From assembly GCA_024653875.1 (NCBI GenBank), contig JANLHE010000489.1, positions 1 through 6,542 of the forward strand: a DNA stretch of 6,542 nt, in the 5' to 3' direction. Source of the DNA: Acidobacteriota bacterium. Its GTDB lineage: Bacteria; Acidobacteriota; Vicinamibacteria; Vicinamibacterales; SCN-69-37. A model generated the notes under the pieces. That model worked only from the letters and a program-made list of their open reading frames with translations. It was not told where the DNA came from and did no database searches. Made by a program: the position numbers and the translations under genes. Shown here one piece after another: positions 1 through 6,115 of this stretch. Within the stretch, counting starts at the first letter, position 1; each line of letters starts with the position of its first letter.

Positions 1-6
1 GTGGAG

Positions 7-75
7 GTCCCGGGCTTCAGCCCGGGACGCGCCCTCCCGCCTCGCACGAAGCGGTAGCGAGGGACAGCCTGTCCC
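7..75. repeat. REP-like cluster of inverted repeats
   Basis: Three inverted repeats lie back to back. The first is a perfect 10-base repeat, GTCCCGGGCT (7-16) and AGCCCGGGAC (19-28), which would fold as a 9-bp stem with a TTCA loop. The second pairs CCTCGC (40-45) with GCGAGG (57-62). The third is GGGACAG (61-67) and CTGTCCC (69-75) around one base. Second and third share bases 61-62, so they are alternative folds. The layout resembles repetitive extragenic palindromes. No T-tract follows, so a classical intrinsic terminator is unlikely, although the first hairpin could protect the 3' end of a transcript entering from the left. That it is repeated elsewhere in the genome is inference. Confidence 0.6.
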
Positions 76-76
76 G

Positions 77-82
77 TATGAT
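77..82 (+). promoter_or_regulatory. Probable -10 element of the exonuclease gene
   Basis: TATGAT (77-82) matches the sigma-70-type -10 consensus at five of six positions and lies 15 bases before the ATG at 98. No good -35 hexamer is seen at 16-18 bases upstream. Transcription would start near 89-90, giving a leader of only about 8 bases with no Shine-Dalgarno sequence. Confidence 0.45.
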
Positions 83-97
83 TGGCCGGTCATCCAC

Positions 98-970
98 ATG
101 AACGTCCACCTTGTTGACGGCACGTACGAACTGTTCCGGCACTACTACGGCGCGCCACGCGCGCAGTCAGCAGACGGCCAGGAGGTCGGCGCCATCCGTG
201 GCGTGCTGGGTTCGATGCTGGCTATGCTTGGCGATGGCGCCACGCATCTTGCCGTGGCCACCGACCACGTCATCGAGTCGTTCCGCAACACCCTGTGGCG
301 CGGCTACAAGACCGGTGAAGGTATCGAACCCGACCTCCTGGCGCAGTTTCACCCTCTCGAGGACGCGCTCGAGGCCATGGGCATCACGGTGATGCGGATG
401 ATCGAGTTCGAGGCTGACGATGCCCTGGCCGCGGGCGCGGCGAGAGCCGCCGCCGACCCGCGCGTCAACCGCGTGCTGATCTGCACGCCGGACAAGGACC
501 TGGCGCAATCGGTGGTTGAATCACGCGTGGTGCAGCTCGACCGGCGCGCCAGGGTGATGCGTGACGCAGACGGGGTTCGGAAGAGGTTTGGTGTGCCACC
601 GGCGTCGATTCCGGACTACCTCGCCCTGACGGGTGACTCCGCCGATGGGTATCCGGGCCTTCCGGGGTGGGGAGCGAAGTCGGCAGCCGCGCTACTGGCG
701 CACTACGGCACCATCGATCGGATACCTGATGACAGCCGGCAGTGGACGGCTCAAGTCCGTGGCGCGGCGCAGCTGGCCGCCACGCTCGCGGAGTATCGCG
801 CGCAGGCAAACCTGTTCAAAGAACTCGCCACATTGCGGCTTGATGCGCCCGTGTTCGCATCCGTCGATGCGATTCGCTGGACCGGCCCGGGCCCGAGCTT
901 CCCCGCTGTCTGCGAGCGCCTCGGCGCGAAGAGCCTGGCTCTGCGCGCAGCGTCGATTCGAAGGTCCTGA
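98..970 (+). CDS. Standalone 5'-3' exonuclease (PIN/FEN-like, PolA N-domain type)
   Basis: A 290-residue protein of the 5'-3' exonuclease family, corresponding to the N-terminal nuclease domain of DNA polymerase I without a polymerase. Family members cut 5' flaps or RNA primers in a metal-dependent way in the cytoplasm. The acidic metal-binding residues are visible in order: D7 (LVDGTY), D56 (ATD), E104/D107/D108 (EFEADDA), D132/D134 (TPDKDLAQ) and D180/D183 (TGDSADGYPG). The helix-3-turn-helix that grips duplex DNA follows at about 187-200 (GLPGWGAKSAAALL). R63 and K71 sit where the family binds the substrate phosphate, but the usual YKANR is YKTGEG. The ATG at 98 is chosen because it directly precedes the conserved first strand; no ribosome binding site is visible. 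Length fits a single-domain enzyme. It stands alone, 81 bases before the padR gene, and is probably a separate transcription unit. Family call is strong; the in vivo substrate is unknown. Confidence 0.92.
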   Translation: MNVHLVDGTYELFRHYYGAPRAQSADGQEVGAIRGVLGSMLAMLGDGATHLAVATDHVIESFRNTLWRGYKTGEGIEPDLLAQFHPLEDALEAMGITVMRMIEFEADDALAAGAARAAADPRVNRVLICTPDKDLAQSVVESRVVQLDRRARVMRDADGVRKRFGVPPASIPDYLALTGDSADGYPGLPGWGAKSAAALLAHYGTIDRIPDDSRQWTAQVRGAAQLAATLAEYRAQANLFKELATLRLDAPVFASVDAIRWTGPGPSFPAVCERLGAKSLALRAASIRRS

Positions 971-1015
971 CGCCGCGATGCCGTAGACCACGGGATCCAG
1001 CGCGGGTCGAGACTT

Positions 1016-1035
1016 GTATCCTGATACGTATATAC
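1016..1035. promoter_or_regulatory. Candidate PadR operator (alternating GTAT/ATAC half-sites)
   Basis: Four half-sites alternate: GTAT (1016-1019), ATAC (1024-1027), GTAT (1028-1031) and ATAC (1032-1035). They make three overlapping palindromes: GTATC-N2-GATAC (1016-1027), ATACGTAT (1024-1031) and GTATATAC (1028-1035). The AT-rich block stands out from its GC-rich surroundings, ends 16 bases before the padR start and overlaps the probable -10 element. PadR proteins are dimeric winged-helix repressors that commonly bind dyad sites in their own promoters, so negative autoregulation is the natural reading. Binding itself is inferred. Confidence 0.55.
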
Positions 1036-1036
1036 T
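1031..1036 (+). promoter_or_regulatory. Probable -10 element of the padR-permease operon
   Basis: TATACT (1031-1036) is a five-of-six match to TATAAT, placed 15 bases before the padR ATG. It lies inside the candidate operator, so a bound repressor would block it. No clear -35 hexamer is visible. The implied leader is about 8 bases long and lacks a Shine-Dalgarno sequence. Confidence 0.55.
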
Positions 1037-1051
1037 CATCCGGACACACAT

Positions 1052-1390
1052 ATGCCCGCACACCTGTTTCAGATCCTGCTGTCGTTGGCCGATCGCCACC
1101 TGCACGGCCTGGCCATCACTAAGGACGTCATGGAGCGCACCGAACGCCAGATGCACCTGTGGCCTGGCATGTTGTACGGCGCGCTCAAGAAGATGACCCA
1201 GGACGGATGGGTCAAGGAAGTGGATGCACCGGCAACATTTGCCTCCGGCGGCGGGAAGCCGCGCTTCTACGCCATCACGCCCGCAGGCCGGAAGGCGTGT
1301 GCTGAAGAGGCCAGGCGCATGGCCGCGTTTGTCGAAGTAGCGCGCGACAAGAGACTCGTCGGCGCCGCCAAACCCGCCCGCGCGAGATAA
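1052..1390 (+). CDS. PadR-family transcriptional regulator (acidobacterial type)
   Basis: A 112-residue winged-helix DNA-binding protein of the PadR family, short form without a long C-terminal effector domain. The helix-turn-helix core covers about residues 5-50, with HGLAITKDVMERT (18-30) and the recognition-helix segment WPGMLYGALKKM (37-48), which matches the family signature GTLYxALxRL. The wing spans about 66-77 (GGGKPRFYAITPAG), ending in the conserved Y-x-[IL]-T-x-x-G. The rest is a helix, about 78-100, likely to mediate dimerisation. The ATG at 1052 is the only start that keeps the full domain and fits the promoter. Its stop lies 3 bases before the ADOP permease, the standard arrangement in Acidobacteriota, where this PadR subgroup is expanded next to such permeases. 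It probably represses its own operon through the palindromes at 1016-1035. The inducing signal cannot be read from the sequence. Confidence 0.94.
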   Translation: MPAHLFQILLSLADRHLHGLAITKDVMERTERQMHLWPGMLYGALKKMTQDGWVKEVDAPATFASGGGKPRFYAITPAGRKACAEEARRMAAFVEVARDKRLVGAAKPARAR

Positions 1391-1393
1391 CCC

Positions 1394-3982
1394 GTGGTGA
1401 GTCGAATGCTCCGTCGACTCGCGTTCCTGATGTACCCCCGCGTCTTCAGACGGCAGCACGCTGAGGAGCTCATGCAGTTGCTGGCCCATCACGCCGGTAC
1501 CGTGAGGCAACGGTTTCCCCTTGCCTGGCCCGTCGTGTTCCTGGCGCGGGCGTACTCCGACGCGCGCCAGTCGCGAGCATCCGAAGGCGGGGGACATGTG
1601 GTGCTCGGCCGCGAAGTTCGGTGGGCGATCCGTGGTGTGCGCGCCCGGGGTTGGACGGCGGTGTTGTCGGTGGTGCTCGTGGCTCTGGCCGCGTCTGCGA
1701 GCACCCTGGTATTCGCATCGGCCGATGCGCTGATCTTTAACCGGGTGCCCCTCGCGGATCCGGCCCGACTCGTGCGCGTCGGCAATAACGTCCCGGGTCC
1801 CGTGTTTGCCGACCTTCGTGAGCAGACCGATCTTTTTAATGGCGTTGGCGGCTATCAGCAGCCGGTTGCGACGTTTCTCGAGACTCCCGTCGGTCTGATG
1901 GACGTCCAGAGTGCGGGCGTCACGCCAGGCACATTCGAGACGCTTGGCATCCTTCCGCAATTTGGCCGGACCTTCGTCGATGCCGACCGCCTGCATCCCA
2001 GGCCGAACGTCGTCATTCTGCACTTCACGCTCGCGCAGCGCCTGTATGGGGACCCCGCGCTCGCTGTCGGTCAGTCGCTGGAGGCATCTGGTGAACATCT
2101 CGATGTGATCGGTGTGATGCCGTCGGGATTCGTATACCCGTACGGCAACGTCGCGTTGTGGCGTGTGGTGGACTATGTCAGGCTGCCGGCGGGGTCATTT
2201 GTGATCCCCACAGCCAGACTGGCGCCTGGGGTGTCCCACGATCACGCGTCCTCGGCGCTGAAGCCACGATTTCCGACGCTGGTGTCGCGGCAGAGCCAGA
2301 CCGTCCATGTAGTCACAGAAACATTCGGGAACATCGGTACCTCCAGGCGCGCCCTGTTCGCGGTGCTTCTCGGTGCCGCGCTGTGTCTGCTCATCGCCGT
2401 CTGCGCCAACGTCGTCAATCTGGAGTTGACGCTCGAAATGCGCCGGGCGCAGGCGGTGTCCATTCGCCTGGCTCTCGGTGCATCGCGCGCGTCGCTTGTG
2501 GTGTCGGCCGTTCTTGAAGGCCTCTTTCTGATGGCCGGTGGGCTGGCCCTGGCCGCCGGCTTCTGTGCGCTCGGCGCGTCGGCCCTGCAGTCTCTGTTAC
2601 CGGATCAACTGACGTCGTACAGCTTGCAGAAGGTTGCCTTTGATTCACGCGCGTGGCTGTTTCTCACCGCGGTGATGGGTGTGGCGTGGATTCCGTCGAC
2701 CTTACCGGCGGTGTTTCATGCGACGCGGTCCTCAGTGACACAGATTCTCAAGTCTGGCGGCCCCAGCGCGACTGGTGGCCGCGCTGGCCGACTGCTGCGC
2801 CACGGCATCATGGCGGCGCAAACCGGCCTTGCGGTGGTCCTGCTGCTGGGCGGCACTGTCTACGTGCGCGCGTATCTGGAGCGAATCGCGGTCAAGCCTG
2901 GGTTTGACACCAGCGTCGTCGCCGAAGTGGAGCTGAAGATGCCGGCGCATACCTTCACACCCACGTCGGCCGGCGTGCTGCAACGCGATGTGATCGATCG
3001 ACTCGGCGGACACCCGGCTGTGGAGTCCGTGGCGCCGGTCACGATCAACGTGCCTCCGCAGCCCTCCGGGGTGTACTCGTATGTCAAGGGCGTGGACGAC
3101 GTGGTGCAGGAGAGGCCTGAGCTCGGTCTGTGGGTGTATTTCGTCGATCCGGGGTTCTTCCGCACTGCCGGACTTGCGTTCGCGCGTGGCCGTGCGTTTG
3201 GGGAGCAGGATCCTCCAGACCGCGTCGTCATCGGTGAGTCACTGGCGCGGCGGCTGTGGCCCGACGCCGACGCGGTTGGGCGGCGTCTGGAAATCGGCAG
3301 CGTCGCGAAGGTCACTGTTGCAGGCGTCGTGCCCGACGTGAAGATGAGGCCGCTGGTCAGCCCCGACGGTGCACGAATCGAGAGTCAAGCAGTCTTCGTC
3401 CCCGCCCGGCTTGAGCCCTCATTGTCTCAGCCGATCACGCAGCGGGGATTCATCCAGGCAAAGGTGCTGGTGCGGCTCTCCGACCCCGATCAGCTCGATC
3501 AGGTGCTGGAACTGGCGCGGTCGACCGATGTCCGTGCGCTGTTCGTGGCCGAGCTGCTCAGCACGCGGTATGACCGTTTGCATTCGGAAGTGCGGATGGC
3601 GGCATCGGTCATGACGACGTTTGCGTTGCTGGCCGCGGTGATTGCGGTGGCCGGCGTGTTTGGTGTCATGGCGTTCCTGGTGGCGAGTCAGCGCCGGGAG
3701 TTCGGGATTCGGCTCGCGCTGGGCGCCGATCAACGACGACTACAGACGCTGGTGCTCGGCACATCGCTGAAACTGGTCGGCACAGGGACCTTGGCAGGCA
3801 TTGTTGCAGCGCGGCTGGTGGAGCGCGCCGCCGGCGCAAGCCTGGTTGGGATCACGCCGGCGACGCCGCTGACCTACGGCATCATCGCCAGTGTCGTTGT
3901 TGTCGTGACCCTCGCCGCGACCTGGGGTCCGGCCCGCCGCGCTTCGCGCATCGACCCCACGGTGGCGCTGCGCGCCGAGTAG
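1394..3982 (+). CDS. ADOP-type ABC transporter permease (duplicated MacB/FtsX-like)
   Basis: An 862-residue integral membrane protein with two tandem MacB/FtsX permease units, the ADOP architecture. An N-terminal prefix (about 1-70, with YPRVFRRQHAEEL at 14-26) is probably cytoplasmic. Unit 1: first membrane helix about 88-112, an extracytoplasmic MacB-type domain about 113-318, then helices near 320-342, 367-397 and 419-440 (FtsX core, with SIRLALGASR at 356-365). Unit 2: helix about 470-492, extracytoplasmic domain about 493-735, then helices near 738-764, 785-808 and 826-844 (with GIRLALGADQ at 771-780). The repeated RLALGA loop and the terminal PARRASRIDPTVALRAE are family hallmarks; the loop is where MacB-like permeases meet their ATPase. 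No ATPase gene is present, hence 'orphan'. Substrate unknown; macrolide export should not be assumed. GTG 1394 is taken as start, 3 bases after padR, so translation is likely coupled; GTG 1397 or ATG 1406 (beginning MLRRLAFLMYPRVF) are possible alternatives. Confidence 0.93.
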   Translation: MVSRMLRRLAFLMYPRVFRRQHAEELMQLLAHHAGTVRQRFPLAWPVVFLARAYSDARQSRASEGGGHVVLGREVRWAIRGVRARGWTAVLSVVLVALAASASTLVFASADALIFNRVPLADPARLVRVGNNVPGPVFADLREQTDLFNGVGGYQQPVATFLETPVGLMDVQSAGVTPGTFETLGILPQFGRTFVDADRLHPRPNVVILHFTLAQRLYGDPALAVGQSLEASGEHLDVIGVMPSGFVYPYGNVALWRVVDYVRLPAGSFVIPTARLAPGVSHDHASSALKPRFPTLVSRQSQTVHVVTETFGNIGTSRRALFAVLLGAALCLLIAVCANVVNLELTLEMRRAQAVSIRLALGASRASLVVSAVLEGLFLMAGGLALAAGFCALGASALQSLLPDQLTSYSLQKVAFDSRAWLFLTAVMGVAWIPSTLPAVFHATRSSVTQILKSGGPSATGGRAGRLLRHGIMAAQTGLAVVLLLGGTVYVRAYLERIAVKPGFDTSVVAEVELKMPAHTFTPTSAGVLQRDVIDRLGGHPAVESVAPVTINVPPQPSGVYSYVKGVDDVVQERPELGLWVYFVDPGFFRTAGLAFARGRAFGEQDPPDRVVIGESLARRLWPDADAVGRRLEIGSVAKVTVAGVVPDVKMRPLVSPDGARIESQAVFVPARLEPSLSQPITQRGFIQAKVLVRLSDPDQLDQVLELARSTDVRALFVAELLSTRYDRLHSEVRMAASVMTTFALLAAVIAVAGVFGVMAFLVASQRREFGIRLALGADQRRLQTLVLGTSLKLVGTGTLAGIVAARLVERAAGASLVGITPATPLTYGIIASVVVVVTLAATWGPARRASRIDPTVALRAE

Positions 3983-3989
3983 GCAGACC

Positions 3990-4018
3990 TTCAGCCCGAT
4001 CGGCTTATCAGCGATACT
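3990..4018 (+). promoter_or_regulatory. Possible weak promoter before the VWA gene pair
   Basis: The 52-base gap after the permease contains TTCAGC (3990-3995) and GATACT (4013-4018), separated by 17 bases. The -10-like hexamer matches four of six consensus positions and the -35-like hexamer three of six. It ends 16 bases before the GTG at 4035, close to the 15-base spacing at the other two promoters. The gap contains no convincing terminator, so read-through from the padR-permease operon is equally possible. Confidence 0.25.
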
Positions 4019-4034
4019 ACTACTCGGCTTCGCC

Positions 4035-4958
4035 GTGACTATGCCTGCTGCGCGCCTTTGCGCGATCGCGCTTCTTGTTGACGCTGCTGCGTTGCTGGCT
4101 GTGGCACAGTCGCCGAAGCCCCCCACGTTCCAGGCGAGTGTCCATACGGTATCGCTCTATGCCACGGTGCGGGACCGTGAGGGACGGCTCGTGCCCAACC
4201 TGACCAGCGGTGACTTCGAGGTCAGAGACGATGGACGGCCGGTCGAGATCTCGGTCTTTTCGAGTGAAGTCCAGCCGATCACGGTGGTGGTGTTGCTCGA
4301 CATGAGTGGCAGCCTGGCAAACCGTGTGCTGCGTGTGCGCGACGGTGCGATCCACTTTGTCCAGGCGTTGCGCGATGGAGACCGCGCACGCATCGGGACG
4401 TTCGGGGAGGAACTGGCAATCAGTCCGTGGTTGACCGGTGACAAGCGCCGGCTTGAGCAGATCCTTCGCGAAGAACTCTGGCCGGGCGGGAGTACGCCGT
4501 TGTGGGGTTCGCTCGACGCAGCGCTGGCTTCTCTTGAGCGCGAAGATGGCCGCCGGGTTGTGCTGACGTTAACAGATGGCGTGGCCACGGGGACTCTTCC
4601 CGGGTACAACATCACCGAATTCGACGTCAGCCGTCGGGTGCTTGCCGGCAATTTCATGCTCTATGCCATCGGGTTGGCGCGCGGTGATGTCACACCCCTT
4701 ACTGCGATGACTCCCCCGCTGGATCCCAGGCTGGTCAGGCTGATCGAACGCACGGGCGGGGCGCACTTCGAGTTGGCCGACAACGCTGACCTGGAGGCAA
4801 CATTCAGTCGCGTGGCCGACGAACTTCGACGACAGTACTTGATTGGCTTCACTCAAGCGGCGGCTGACGGCCGGACACGGAAGATTGACGTTCGCACTCG
4901 AGATCGCGCCTTGCGCGTCAGAGCCAGAGATAGCTATGTCGCGGGAGGCGCACGATGA
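4035..4958 (+). CDS. Exported VWFA-related acidobacterial domain protein (intact MIDAS)
   Basis: A 307-residue protein with a von Willebrand factor A fold. Residues about 5-24 form a hydrophobic signal sequence with a likely signal peptidase I site after AVA (22-24); an aspartate (D16) within the hydrophobic stretch is unusual. A beta-rich domain (about 33-78, with VRDREGRLVPNLTSGDF at 45-61) typical of the acidobacterial family precedes the VWA domain (about 82-272). The metal-ion-dependent adhesion site is complete: DMSGS (D89, S91, S93), T154 in GGSTPLWGSLD, and D181 in TLTDG. A C-terminal strand region (LRRQYLIGF at 264-272, then KIDVRTRDRALRVRARDSY) closes the protein. The expected role is metal-dependent binding of a protein partner in the periplasm or at the surface; the partner is unknown. 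GTG 4035 is used as start, but ATG 4041 is equally plausible and keeps the signal peptide; neither has a Shine-Dalgarno sequence. It overlaps the next gene by four bases. Confidence 0.9.
   Translation: MTMPAARLCAIALLVDAAALLAVAQSPKPPTFQASVHTVSLYATVRDREGRLVPNLTSGDFEVRDDGRPVEISVFSSEVQPITVVVLLDMSGSLANRVLRVRDGAIHFVQALRDGDRARIGTFGEELAISPWLTGDKRRLEQILREELWPGGSTPLWGSLDAALASLEREDGRRVVLTLTDGVATGTLPGYNITEFDVSRRVLAGNFMLYAIGLARGDVTPLTAMTPPLDPRLVRLIERTGGAHFELADNADLEATFSRVADELRRQYLIGFTQAAADGRTRKIDVRTRDRALRVRARDSYVAGGAR
4943..4948 (+). promoter_or_regulatory. Ribosome binding site of the second VWA gene
   Basis: GGGAGG (4943-4948) lies 6 bases before the ATG at 4955 and 9 bases before a second ATG at 4958. 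It sits within the last codons of the upstream gene and supports a start at 4955 (or 4958), with coupled translation across the ATGA overlap. Confidence 0.7.
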
Positions 4959-5854
4959 TGCGGATGAGTGCGGCGATCGGGGCCGTGGCCCTCTGCTCTC
5001 TGGCCGCGCCCGTCGCTCAGTCCGATGCGCCCGTCACATTCGACGTGGTTGTTGAACACAGCGACGGATCGTTCGTTGACGGTCTGACGCGCCGGGACTT
5101 CATCGTCACGATAGATGACCGCGATGTAGTGGTTGAGGCGTGCGACCTCGACACGGCTCCGGTGAGCGTCGTGGTGATGTTTGATATCACGTCCAGTTCG
5201 CCATGGCCTGGCCTCAAGCCCGATTATCAGTCGATCAACGATTTGCTGCTGGCACAGTTTCGAGCGACTGACCGTGTGCGAATCGCCTCATTCGGGCAGC
5301 GGATCACCATGTCACCAGAGTTCACGACCGACCGCACCGTCGCGCGCCGGTTTCTCAAGGATGTGCTGGCGCCGCCCGCGGTAGAGCGAAGCGGTCCGTC
5401 GCCGATTTGGGATGCGGTTGACGCGGCCATCACAACGCTGGAGCCGGAGCAGGGCCGGCGTGCGGTGATACTCATCACCGACGGGAAGGCCACCGGCAAT
5501 CACAAAGACCGGAGTGATGTCGAGCACCGAGCCGCGGTCCTGGGTATTCCGGTGTCGACCATTGCCGTCGGACCTGGAGCTTTTCCAGTCAAGCAGACCG
5601 GTGACGAGACCGCCGTGGTCCGGCCCGGGCTGGCGCTGGAGCACCTGGCGGCAACCACTGGGGGCCTGGCGGTCGTCATGCCTCACGGCAACGCCCTGCC
5701 GAGCCCAATGACTACCGTCGCGTTGGCCCTTCGACAGACCTACAAACTGTCGGTGAAAACGGAGCTCACGCCAAATCGATCCTACAGCGTAAAGATTCGA
5801 TCCGGTGACAGCAGCCACCGCGTCCGAACACGCGCGTGGGTCAGGACCCGTTGA
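4955..5854 (+). CDS. Exported VWFA-related acidobacterial domain protein (altered MIDAS)
   Basis: A 299-residue paralogue of the preceding protein with the same plan. A signal peptide (about 1-23, possible cleavage after AQS) is followed by a beta-rich segment (about 27-66, with GSFVDGLTRRDFIVTIDDRD), a VWA domain (about 69-263) and a C-terminal strand region (LRQTYKLSV at 259-267). The metal site is altered: the DxSxS motif reads DITSS (D77, T79, S81) and the conserved loop threonine is S149 (SGPSPIWDAV), while the acidic D176 (LITDG) is kept. All swaps retain a hydroxyl, so metal binding may survive with different strength. Codons start at 4955, overlapping the previous stop as ATGA, with a good GGGAGG 6 bases upstream, so both proteins are probably made in a fixed ratio. 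No lipobox is present, so it is probably soluble periplasmic or secreted. Its partner and function are unknown. Confidence 0.88.
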   Translation: MMRMSAAIGAVALCSLAAPVAQSDAPVTFDVVVEHSDGSFVDGLTRRDFIVTIDDRDVVVEACDLDTAPVSVVVMFDITSSSPWPGLKPDYQSINDLLLAQFRATDRVRIASFGQRITMSPEFTTDRTVARRFLKDVLAPPAVERSGPSPIWDAVDAAITTLEPEQGRRAVILITDGKATGNHKDRSDVEHRAAVLGIPVSTIAVGPGAFPVKQTGDETAVVRPGLALEHLAATTGGLAVVMPHGNALPSPMTTVALALRQTYKLSVKTELTPNRSYSVKIRSGDSSHRVRTRAWVRTR

Positions 5855-5884
5855 TCCGAAGTAGTCACGAACACGCGGTTGCGG

Positions 5885-5890
5885 TACGAT
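5885..5890 (+). promoter_or_regulatory. Probable leaderless promoter (-10) of the small gene-nucleotidyltransferase pair
   Basis: TACGAT (5885-5890) fits the TAnnnT -10 pattern and is followed by exactly six bases before the GTG at 5897. This is the geometry of leaderless transcripts, in which transcription starts at or next to the start codon. No convincing -35 element is seen in the 42-base gap. Confidence 0.4.
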
Positions 5891-5896
5891 ACGGCC

Positions 5897-6115
5897 GTGG
5901 ACACCGCAGCTGCGCGACGCCACCGGATGCAGGTCCGGGTATTCCGCTCGCTTGAGGAACACGACCGGGCCGACGCGGCCTACTGGGCGACCCTGCCGCC
6001 CGACGAACGGACGCTGCAGGTCTGGAAACTGAGCGAGGCGCAGTGGCGGCTGCTGGGGGAGTGGCCAGGTGAACCAGGACTTTGTCGATCTGTTGCGCGC
6101 GTTCAGCGACCATAA
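5897..6115 (+). CDS. Small uncharacterised protein paired with a nucleotidyltransferase
   Basis: A 72-residue charged protein with no signal peptide or membrane segment. It contains VRVFRSLEEHDRADAAYW (residues 13-30), probably a helix after a short strand, then LPPDERTLQVWKLSEAQWRLLG (33-54), another probable helix, and an arginine-rich tail. The aromatic/acidic pattern FRSxEExxxAdxxYW followed by a PxERLxxxxxL segment resembles small proteins that often sit just upstream of minimal nucleotidyltransferase genes in bacteria; that resemblance is from memory. GTG 5897 is preferred because of the leaderless-type -10 six bases before it; ATG 5927 (62 residues, starting MQVRVFRS) or TTG 5879 are alternatives. 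The last 47 bases overlap the next gene in another frame and contain its ribosome binding site just upstream. It may be the partner (for example antitoxin or regulator) of that enzyme, but no biochemical function is assigned. Confidence 0.65.
   Translation: MDTAAARRHRMQVRVFRSLEEHDRADAAYWATLPPDERTLQVWKLSEAQWRLLGEWPGEPGLCRSVARVQRP
6056..6061 (+). promoter_or_regulatory. Ribosome binding site of the nucleotidyltransferase gene
   Basis: GGGGAG (6056-6061) lies 7 bases before the GTG at 6069, an ideal spacing. It decides the start of the downstream gene and lies inside the coding region of the small upstream gene. Confidence 0.7.

Noticed and set aside
98..970. Reading the exonuclease as a truncated DNA polymerase I
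   Set aside because: The frame ends cleanly after the nuclease and helix-3-turn-helix region, and the following 81 bases show a new promoter and no polymerase remnant.
692..2098. A 468-codon open frame on the - strand running across three + strand genes
   Set aside because: It lies antisense to the exonuclease, PadR and permease genes, all of which show clear family motifs. Its translation has no recognisable domain, and long antisense frames are expected in GC-rich coding DNA.
1394..3982. Naming the permease macB or assigning macrolide export
   Set aside because: The protein is an ADOP with two permease units and no fused or adjacent ATPase, so the MacB similarity covers the fold only and not the substrate.
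3992..4005. AGCC...GGCT dyad in the gap after the permease gene, as a terminator
   Set aside because: The stem has only four pairs and no run of T follows; it overlaps the weak promoter candidate instead.
4157..4657. A 166-codon serine/arginine-rich open frame on the - strand over the first VWA gene
   Set aside because: Low-complexity Ser/Arg/Thr composition is typical of a reverse-frame shadow, and it has no promoter or ribosome binding site.
5838..5849. Inverted repeat GGGTC-AG-GACCC at the end of the second VWA gene, as a terminator
   Set aside because: The stem is only about 4 bp once a real loop is allowed, it lies inside the coding region, and no T-tract follows.
5312..5962. A 216-codon open frame on the - strand over the second VWA gene
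   Set aside because: The + strand frame carries a signal peptide and VWA motifs, while the antisense product shows no domain. It is a GC-driven shadow.
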